A DNA stretch of 5,467 nucleotides from Aquimarina sp. (GTDB taxonomy: Bacteria > Bacteroidota > Bacteroidia > Flavobacteriales > Flavobacteriaceae), in contig NZVW01000173.1 of the NCBI GenBank assembly GCA_002697475.1, positions 5,892 to 11,358 of the forward strand. The letters run 5' to 3'. Every line of letters starts with the position of its first letter. Position 1 is the first letter of the stretch. The notes below the pieces were generated by a model. The model was given only the letters and a program-made list of their open reading frames with translations, searched no databases and was not told the DNA's origin. This document shows, one piece after another, positions 1-4,438 of this stretch. A program made the translations under genes and the position numbers.

Positions 1-1754
1 TCTACTGTACATATGGAAGAAGTAATTCTTACGAAATAAGTTCCTTCTTGATTTGTTACTAAAGTGTTATTAGTCTCTCCTTCTATAAGTTGCTCTTCAC
101 CATTTACTCTTAAGTACCACTCATAGGTATAATCATCATCAAATGGTGCTGTTATGGTCACAGGACTACCATCATCTGGTAAAGACTCAGGAGAAACGGT
201 TAAAGCAATATCATTAGATAAGAAACTTATCGGAAGATTATTAGAAATAATTCCTGTAAATTCTCCTGTTCTAAGGTTAGCTCTTAATTCGTAACTGCCT
301 CCACTATCAGCTCTATCTATTGTTAACGACAAAGAAGTCTCACCAAGTGGGACTCCATCTCTAAACCATTCGAAATCAAAAAAGCCGAGTTGTTCCTCCG
401 TTAAGGGGACCCGGAGGCCGGTATTTGTCCGACCGACCATTTCTATAAGCTCTATATCTATCGTATCCTGATCACAGAGATCTTCGCCCATGGTACCAAT
501 AGTTATTTCAAATCCTACCGGAGCATAGATATCAGTTTCTGAAAACAACTCTGAATTACACGGATCATTGGCGTCAATTTCTACTCTATAATTACCAATA
601 AACGAAGCATTAAAAGTAAGTGAAGGTCCACTAACAACACCTTGCTGTTGTACACTAGTTTCCACTATCCACCTAAATGGGCTACCATCCGGAGCATCTG
701 TTACTACCTCCAGATTTATCGTTTGATTAGGTAATAAAATTAAATTCTCAGGTAATTCCTGAGTAATACTTGAACCTTCATTATTAACAGTAACAGGATC
801 AGAGGCTATAACACAGCTATCTCCAAATGAAACTTCTATGAAATATTCTCCCTGAAAATTGTTTAGAGGTAAAGTTATTATTGGGCTTATTGCACCATTA
901 ATTGGTTGATTATCTTTATACCATTGATAATCAAAATCGCTATCTTGTTCACTTGATACTAAGCGTTTTGTTTCTTCAGGACAATAAGAAAAATCAGGTG
1001 CAGTTGTGCTTATAGTTACATCACCCACATTTTTAACTACTACATCTACATTGTTCGATCGACCTGCTCCAAAAGCAGCGAAGAAAAACTGACATTTTCC
1101 TAATGGAACTCTGGCATAGTAGGTTCCTACTCTATCAATCTGTAAAGAGGGACCATTTGCACCAGCGACTACAGCACCATCCCTAAGCCACTCCCACTCA
1201 AAGCTGTTAGCATCAATTTGATTGTTATTGCCGTCTAAGACTCTAACAGAAATTGTGGCGTTTACGGTAGATCCGTCACAGATAAAAACATCATTTCTGT
1301 TATTCAAAATAATCTGAAGTTCGTCGTCAAAAAAGTGTGCTGCAATATCTGCAGAAGGCTGACTTATCATATTATCAACCAATGAAGCCCTGACCCTAAA
1401 TCGATAAGTATCGCTATTCGCATCAGTGGGTATTGCCACATTTTCAAACCTGATTTCGCTAGAAGAGGCTGTCCCATTATTGGGACCAACCACAGAAGCT
1501 ATAGGTTCTGTTTGATTGTCAAAAGTACCATCAGGTGCAGATATTTCTAAAATAAACTCATTTCCGTTAGGTAAGGCATTTCCTGGAGCTAGTGTTGCTA
1601 TAAATGTGAAAGAATTGAAACCAGGACTGGCACAGGCTTGAGTACCGGACTCCAAAGCAGGTGCAGAAATGGTTCTTTGGGCTAATGACTCCTGGAAAGA
1701 TAAAAGGAGAAATAGCACTATAGCGAACGATGACAGGTTAAGTTTATAATTCAT
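1..1754 (-). CDS. Large secreted Ig-like repeat surface protein, N-terminal 584 residues (3' end outside window)
   Basis: The frame stays open from the ATG at 1754-1752 to the left edge without a stop, so the C-terminus is missing. The first 26 residues are a Sec signal peptide: MNYK, a hydrophobic core rich in Leu, Phe and Ile, and a likely cut after ...SLAQ, before RTISAPALES. Residues 27 to about 140 form an N-terminal beta-rich domain. Five Ig-like or PKD-like units follow, each with a core Trp in a pattern like W-x-[RK]-D-G-x-x-x-G then G-x-Y. The Trps are W189, W278, W362, W463 and W546, spaced 83 to 101 residues. Cysteines recur near unit edges (FICDG, GKCQ, SYCPE, DSCVI, DPCNS, DLCDQ, SSICT), as expected for disulfides in an exported protein. 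Such Bacteroidota proteins often end in a gliding-motility-associated or type IX secretion C-terminal domain; that is inferred, because this end is not visible. The role may be adhesion or surface structure. No Shine-Dalgarno site or clear promoter precedes the start. Confidence 0.9.
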   Translation of the reverse strand, partial: MNYKLNLSSFAIVLFLLLSFQESLAQRTISAPALESGTQACASPGFNSFTFIATLAPGNALPNGNEFILEISAPDGTFDNQTEPIASVVGPNNGTASSSEIRFENVAIPTDANSDTYRFRVRASLVDNMISQPSADIAAHFFDDELQIILNNRNDVFICDGSTVNATISVRVLDGNNNQIDANSFEWEWLRDGAVVAGANGPSLQIDRVGTYYARVPLGKCQFFFAAFGAGRSNNVDVVVKNVGDVTISTTAPDFSYCPEETKRLVSSEQDSDFDYQWYKDNQPINGAISPIITLPLNNFQGEYFIEVSFGDSCVIASDPVTVNNEGSSITQELPENLILLPNQTINLEVVTDAPDGSPFRWIVETSVQQQGVVSGPSLTFNASFIGNYRVEIDANDPCNSELFSETDIYAPVGFEITIGTMGEDLCDQDTIDIELIEMVGRTNTGLRVPLTEEQLGFFDFEWFRDGVPLGETSLSLTIDRADSGGSYELRANLRTGEFTGIISNNLPISFLSNDIALTVSPESLPDDGSPVTITAPFDDDYTYEWYLRVNGEEQLIEGETNNTLVTNQEGTYFVRITSSICTV

Positions 1755-1812
1755 AATATCACACTTGTTAAAGGGGTGGATATTTATACTATTAATTAGC
1801 GATTTGGGGCGC

Positions 1813-1833
1813 TTGTTAATAATGTTGTTAATA
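1813..1833. repeat. Direct repeat TTGTTAATA, two copies 12 bp apart
   Basis: TTGTTAATA occurs at 1813-1821 and again at 1825-1833. The copies lie about 60 to 80 bp upstream of the surface-protein start and so could be an operator for that gene. The AT-rich composition makes short repeats likely, so significance is modest. Confidence 0.4.
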
Positions 1834-1989
1834 TATTTTTAAGTAAGTGATAAAAATATAAATATTTAATTTATATCCAGACAAAATTCTGTTTTTTTTT
1901 GTAATAATATTCTTACTTAAAATATCGCTTGAAAGCTTAGCTTAGCCCACTCCTTCGAGAAGGTACAAAAAAATCAAATTAACTTCTCA

Positions 1990-2028
1990 TTATCAACAAT
2001 TTACATTTAAATCTTAACGTTATCAACA
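1990..2028 (+). repeat. Pair of TTATCAACA nonamers spaced 30 bp
   Basis: TTATCAACA lies at 1990-1998 and at 2020-2028, in the same orientation and exactly 30 bp apart, about three helical turns. Each differs by one base from the DnaA box TTATCCACA, at a position normally conserved. They could be weak DnaA sites or the binding site of another protein. No perfect DnaA box was seen nearby, so an origin is not called. Confidence 0.4.
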
Positions 2029-2077
2029 CTATAAAAATTGGCAATAAAAGGGAAAAAACACCTCATATTAACGTTAT
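2014..2077. repeat. Repeated decamer TTAACGTTAT (2014-2023 and 2068-2077)
   Basis: The 10-mer TTAACGTTAT occurs twice, 54 bp apart, in the same orientation. Its core TAACGTTA is itself palindromic. The first copy overlaps the second TTATCAACA nonamer. The function is unknown; a regulator site is possible. Confidence 0.4.
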
Positions 2078-2145
2078 AAAATCTAAAAAATTGTTCTTAA
2101 TTTATACCAATTCAAGATTTTTCTGTGTTATAATTAACATTAAAA

Positions 2146-2160
2146 CGTCTAAATTAGACG
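2146..2160. repeat. 15-nt inverted repeat CGTCTAA-A-TTAGACG
   Basis: The perfect 7-bp arms CGTCTAA (2146-2152) and TTAGACG (2154-2160) flank a single A. The same half-site makes up the 18-bp palindrome at 4330-4347, in the opposite half-site order. This could be a binding site for a dimeric regulator, but its location about 390 bp from the nearest downstream start gives no clear target. Confidence 0.45.
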
Positions 2161-2205
2161 ATTAATGGAAACTTTAAAGTGTTAAAATTTTAAGTAATTT
2201 AATAC

Positions 2206-2220
2206 TTAACAGCTTGTTAA
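2206..2220. repeat. Inverted repeat TTAACA-GCT-TGTTAA
   Basis: Perfect 6-bp arms flank a 3-nt centre, just downstream (in the minus-strand sense) of the OmpH terminator. The arms belong to the TGTTAA family that is over-represented in this gap. There is no following T-run that would make it a second terminator. Confidence 0.35.
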
Positions 2221-2248
2221 AAATTGTAAAATAATATAGTAAGATACT

Positions 2249-2279
2249 AAAAAACCCCGACATTTTCATCTGGCGGGGT
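2249..2279 (-). terminator. Intrinsic terminator of the OmpH-like gene
   Basis: Read on the minus strand, ACCCCG (2279-2274) pairs with CGGGGT (2259-2254). Beyond one mismatch the stem extends by CA/TG, around a loop of about 8 nt. A run of six Ts follows directly (complement of 2254-2249). It begins about 20 nt after the stop of the OmpH-like gene. No T-run follows the hairpin on the plus strand, so it acts on minus-strand transcripts and should separate that gene from the surface-protein gene. Confidence 0.9.
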
Positions 2280-2299
2280 CCATACTTACTAAATAAAAT

Positions 2300-2824
2300 T
2301 TATTTTTCCTTCTTTTCCTCAGTTCCATTCAGTTCTGCAAGGATTTTGTCTGTTATATCCAGCTCCTCCTTTGCATATAAAATATTACTCACTTCAGTTT
2401 CCCCGTAGATATATGTATATCCATTCTTTTTACCATATTCCTTAATAAAGTTCTCTACTTTAGTGATAATAGAGTCGATTTCTTGCTGACTACCTTGTTG
2501 AATCTCCTGCATTTTGATTTGCTGTTCTCTCTGTAATGTTTGCTGCTTTGTCATCAACTCATTCTCTCTTTTCTCTTTATTAGAAGGTGTCATAGATTTC
2601 ATTATGTTTCTATAACCTTCTAATTCAATTTGAAATTGCTTTGCTTTTGCTTCAAGTTCAGCTCTAACTTCATTATTTTTTTGAGTCCACTTTTCCTTCG
2701 CAGCTTTCATTTCATTAAAATCAGAAACAACTTTTGTATTATTCACATAAGCCGTTTTTTCTACATTTTGGTTACAACTGAAAATTGTAACCGATAATAT
2801 TAATAAAGCAATAATTTTTTTCAT
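2300..2824 (-). CDS. OmpH/Skp-family lipoprotein
   Basis: This 174-residue protein is likely a periplasm-facing, membrane-anchored relative of Skp (OmpH), the trimeric chaperone that holds unfolded outer-membrane proteins. The N-terminus (MKKIIALLILSVTIFSC) is a lipoprotein signal peptide with the lipid-bearing Cys at position 17. The Skp fold follows: a first strand near residues 24-33 (TAYVNNTKVV), a long charged Gln/Glu/Lys-rich coiled coil from about 36 to 130 forming the tentacle hairpin, and the return segment at 135-165 with the typical ...YAKEELDITDKILAEL ending. The length fits Skp (about 160 residues when made) plus a short charged tail (EEKKEK). E. coli Skp is soluble, so the lipid anchor is the distinctive point; lipidated OmpH-like proteins do occur in Bacteroidota. 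It lies 218 nt after the methyltransferase gene, with a candidate promoter upstream and a terminator downstream. The client proteins are unknown. Confidence 0.88.
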   Translation of the reverse strand: MKKIIALLILSVTIFSCNQNVEKTAYVNNTKVVSDFNEMKAAKEKWTQKNNEVRAELEAKAKQFQIELEGYRNIMKSMTPSNKEKRENELMTKQQTLQREQQIKMQEIQQGSQQEIDSIITKVENFIKEYGKKNGYTYIYGETEVSNILYAKEELDITDKILAELNGTEEKKEK

Positions 2825-2848
2825 TTTAAGTGTAAATTTTTAGATGCA

Positions 2849-2856
2849 CAAAAATA
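2849..2856 (-). promoter_or_regulatory. Candidate Bacteroidota -7 promoter element for the OmpH-like gene
   Basis: The minus strand reads TATTTTTG here, an exact match to the Bacteroidota TAnnTTTG -7 consensus, 24 nt before the OmpH-like ATG. That would give a leader of roughly 20 nt. No TTTG-type -33 element is seen at the usual distance, so the call is tentative. An identical TATTTTTG lies 51 bp further upstream at 2900-2907. Confidence 0.35.
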
Positions 2857-2899
2857 TTAAAGTTAGTCACACTATAATACTCGGTAATCAATTAAATAA

Positions 2900-2907
2900 C
2901 AAAAATA
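2900..2907 (-). promoter_or_regulatory. Second TATTTTTG box upstream of the OmpH-like gene
   Basis: This is a second exact TAnnTTTG match on the minus strand, 75 nt before the OmpH-like start. It also lacks a recognisable -33 partner. It could be an alternative promoter or a chance match in AT-rich DNA. Confidence 0.2.
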
Positions 2908-3042
2908 AGATAAATCTATAATAATACAGAATTAAATAGTTTTTTGTTATTTAAAAAGACTTGTTTTAAGGCCTTTTAAGCCATTTTTTTATCTGAAACA
3001 GGATTTTATTATAGGAGCAAGCTAAACTTTACCAAATCTTAT

Positions 3043-3906
3043 TTAATTCATTTTTGTGCCTTTTTGTAGGATATAAATCTGTGAAGAGTACTCTTTTGTA
3101 ATTACTGCCTTCAAATTTGAATAAAAACCAACGAAAAAGGCTTTTACATAATTCATCTTAGCTGTTTTATGCCTTTCAGATAACAGGGCGATATAAAAAG
3201 AATCAAAAAGAAGAGGTTTTATTTTTAGAAGATTGAAATTATTTTTTCCGAATAAGGTTATTATTGAATTTTTAGAAAAATGCCAAAGGTGTCTTGGTAC
3301 ATCATAAGCTGCCCAGAATTGCTTATAATATTTTGCATCAAATGATTTAAAATTAGGAACTGCTATTACTAATACTCCTTCTTCCGAAAGTAATCTGTAC
3401 AACTCACTCATATAATCTTCAAGATCCGGAACATGTTCTAACACATGCCACATAGTTATAACATCAAATTGACCTGAAGCCAAGTTCTTAGTATCTTCAA
3501 TAATTTCTAATCCTTTTTTCTTAGCAATATTTCTAGCCTTTTCATTAGGCTCAGTTCCAATTGCACTCCACCCCCTTTTATTTGCAAAAGCAAGAAAATC
3601 TCCAGTTCCACAACCTATATCTAAAAGATTCCCTGCAGCCATGGTTGATGTATTTATCAATCGGACTTTTCCAGAAAGATTTATACCTTTTACATATTGA
3701 TAAATTTTATCAAGAAATGTTCTTTTACTATCTGTATGAGAAATGTAGTCTTCACTTTCATAATATTTCCCTAGCTCCTCTTTGGATGGTTTAGGATGCG
3801 TTAAGAGCATATCAAGTTCCGCATCGTATAAAAGATCAAAAACTTCTCCTGAAACGAGATAGTCCTTACATTTTAAATAAAGTGTAGTGTGATTATTGGA
3901 AAGCAT
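3043..3906 (-). CDS. Class I SAM-dependent methyltransferase (UbiG-like fold, substrate unknown)
   Basis: This 287-residue protein is a likely cytoplasmic methyltransferase with a Rossmann-like fold. Motif I for S-adenosylmethionine is LLDIGCGTG (94-102). The acidic residue that would bind the ribose is E119 in GTEPNEKAR. The next core strand is FDVITMWHVLEHVPD (147-161), and the strand 4/5 region is GVLVIAVPNF (177-186). The segment YDVPRHLWHF (201-210) is typical of a Bacteroidota subfamily. Residues 1-60 (with CKDYLVSGE and YYESEDYISHTD) resemble the N-terminal part of related enzymes, but no Cys-x2-Cys zinc ribbon is present. The ATG directly follows an in-frame TAA, so the protein cannot start earlier in this frame. 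The gene lies 46 nt after the small membrane protein, probably in the mnmG unit. The neighbourhood does not reveal the substrate; small molecule, lipid or protein are all possible. Confidence 0.9.
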   Translation of the reverse strand: MLSNNHTTLYLKCKDYLVSGEVFDLLYDAELDMLLTHPKPSKEELGKYYESEDYISHTDSKRTFLDKIYQYVKGINLSGKVRLINTSTMAAGNLLDIGCGTGDFLAFANKRGWSAIGTEPNEKARNIAKKKGLEIIEDTKNLASGQFDVITMWHVLEHVPDLEDYMSELYRLLSEEGVLVIAVPNFKSFDAKYYKQFWAAYDVPRHLWHFSKNSIITLFGKNNFNLLKIKPLLFDSFYIALLSERHKTAKMNYVKAFFVGFYSNLKAVITKEYSSQIYILQKGTKMN

Positions 3907-3938
3907 TTAGTTTTTCTATTTCAATAAATATTGGTCTT

Positions 3939-3954
3939 TGTTCCACGTGGAACT
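3939..3954. promoter_or_regulatory. parS: parS centromere-like site (ParB binding)
   Basis: TGTTCCACGTGGAACT matches the widely conserved chromosomal parS consensus TGTTNCACGTGNAACA at all but the last base. Its core, GTTCCACGTGGAAC (3940-3953), is a perfect 14-bp palindrome. ParB binds such sites, spreads, and with ParA and SMC organises and segregates the origin region. The site sits in the 46-nt gap before the methyltransferase gene and overlaps the TAG stop of the upstream gene (3955-3953). With no loop and no T-run it makes a poor terminator. mnmG, which is often close to oriC, lies just beyond. The match is strong enough to call without a ParB assay, but use in vivo is inferred. Confidence 0.85.
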
Positions 3955-4438
3955 AGTTTTTAGTAGCATCATATATTTCAGTGTTCAAAACATTTGATAA
4001 CCATTGTGCCTTCTCCAAAACATCTTCATAGGATGAAGACATATAAACTTTATCATTTTTATTGTCTTTAAAAAACCTCAAAGCGAACATATCATATTTT
4101 TCTTCAGTACCTAAGGCTGCAACAGAACTATACTCGTTATCTGATTTAAATTTACCTGGGGCAATAGAGATGTAATCCGGATATACCACATCCAATTTTA
4201 TTTTAAGTATTGGTATACCAAAAACCATGTAGATCATTTTATTATCAAATTCCGGTGTTATTTTATAATAGACTGAGGTAGCTATTATAATCAAACTGAC
4301 AAAAAGAAATCCAAATTTTATTGTAAGACTTTTAGACGCGTCTAAAAACAAAGTTAAGGCAAATAATAAAAAAATAATTGACACTATTTTCCCTTTTAAA
4401 GCCCTTCTTTGTTTACATAATATATAATTTTCTTTCAT
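3953..4438 (-). CDS. Small protein with two membrane segments and a cytoplasmic-type C-terminal domain, function unknown
   Basis: This 161-residue protein has two predicted membrane segments, at about 18-32 (IVSIIFLLFALTLFL) and 42-58 (FGFLFVSLIIIATSVYY), joined by the short loop DASKSLTIK. A mixed beta-type domain of about 100 residues follows and ends in a helix (SYEDVLEKAQWLSNVLNTEIYD). A two-helix hairpin, a beta-rich part and a final amphipathic helix resemble bacterial PH-like (DUF304-type) membrane proteins, but this is a weak shape-based inference and no motif proves it. Both ends probably face the cytoplasm. Its ATG overlaps the mnmG stop by one base (TAATG), which points to translational coupling. 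Its own stop lies inside the parS site. An 18-bp palindrome is embedded in the loop codons. Known mnmG partners do not suggest a role. Confidence 0.82.
   Translation of the reverse strand: MKENYILCKQRRALKGKIVSIIFLLFALTLFLDASKSLTIKFGFLFVSLIIIATSVYYKITPEFDNKMIYMVFGIPILKIKLDVVYPDYISIAPGKFKSDNEYSSVAALGTEEKYDMFALRFFKDNKNDKVYMSSSYEDVLEKAQWLSNVLNTEIYDATKN
4330..4347. repeat. 18-bp perfect palindrome TTTTAGACGCGTCTAAAA
   Basis: Every base of TTTTAGACG|CGTCTAAAA is symmetric. It lies inside the small membrane protein gene, over the codons for F31 to S37 in the loop between the two membrane segments. A perfect 18-bp palindrome is expected by chance only a few times in a hundred windows of this size. 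The half-site TTAGACG/CGTCTAA also forms the dyad at 2146-2160 and occurs once more at 1232-1238. It may be a protein-binding site; none is known to me with this sequence. Confidence 0.5.

Larger units (their letters stand above)
1755..2248. other. AT-rich intergenic region with short repeats and dyads, no gene seen
   Basis: About 495 nt separate the surface-protein start from the terminator of the OmpH-like gene. I see no convincing coding frame, tRNA or TAnnTTTG promoter box on the minus strand. The region holds several short ordered elements: seven TGTTAA/TTAACA hexamers (near 1766, 1814, 1826, 2134, 2180, 2206 and 2215), two TTATCAACA nonamers 30 bp apart, two TTAACGTTAT decamers, an all-AT dyad at 1856-1876 (arms ATATAAAT and ATTTATAT) and a small CCTTC/GAAGG hairpin near 1951-1962 that has no T-run after it on either strand. 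It must contain the 5' leader and probably the promoter of the surface-protein gene, but I cannot place them. Confidence 0.6.
2825..3042. other. Intergenic region between the methyltransferase and OmpH-like genes
   Basis: This 218-nt AT-rich gap holds two TATTTTTG boxes (separate entries) and an AAGGCCTT-centred dyad near 2968-2980. On the minus strand AAAAG...CTT can pair imperfectly with AAG...CTTTT, followed by a T-rich stretch, so a weak terminator after the methyltransferase gene is possible but not convincing. No coding frame is seen. Confidence 0.4.

Noticed and set aside
1951..1962. CCTTC-GA-GAAGG hairpin as a terminator
   Set aside because: The loop is too short and neither strand has a T-run directly after the stem.
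1755..2248. Chromosomal replication origin in the AT-rich gap
   Set aside because: No exact DnaA box (TTATCCACA or TTATACACA) was found, and neither dnaA nor dnaN is present. The near-boxes alone are not enough.
3429..3438. GAACATGTTC 10-bp palindrome
   Set aside because: It falls on codons of the conserved HVLEHVP motif, and a 10-bp palindrome is expected by chance several times in a window of this size.
3561..3794. 77-codon open frame on the plus strand
   Set aside because: It lies wholly inside the methyltransferase gene on the opposite strand, opposite conserved motif I, and its translation looks like no known family.
3940..3953. The GTTCCACGTGGAAC palindrome as a terminator hairpin
   Set aside because: It has no loop bases and no T-run on either side, while it matches parS almost perfectly.
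3043..3960. Frameshift that removed an N-terminal zinc ribbon from the methyltransferase
   Set aside because: The in-frame TAA just before the ATG and the lack of Cys pairs raised the idea. However, only 46 nt separate it from the previous gene, the other frames show no CxxC, and the missing cysteines later in the domain suggest a subfamily that lacks the ribbon.
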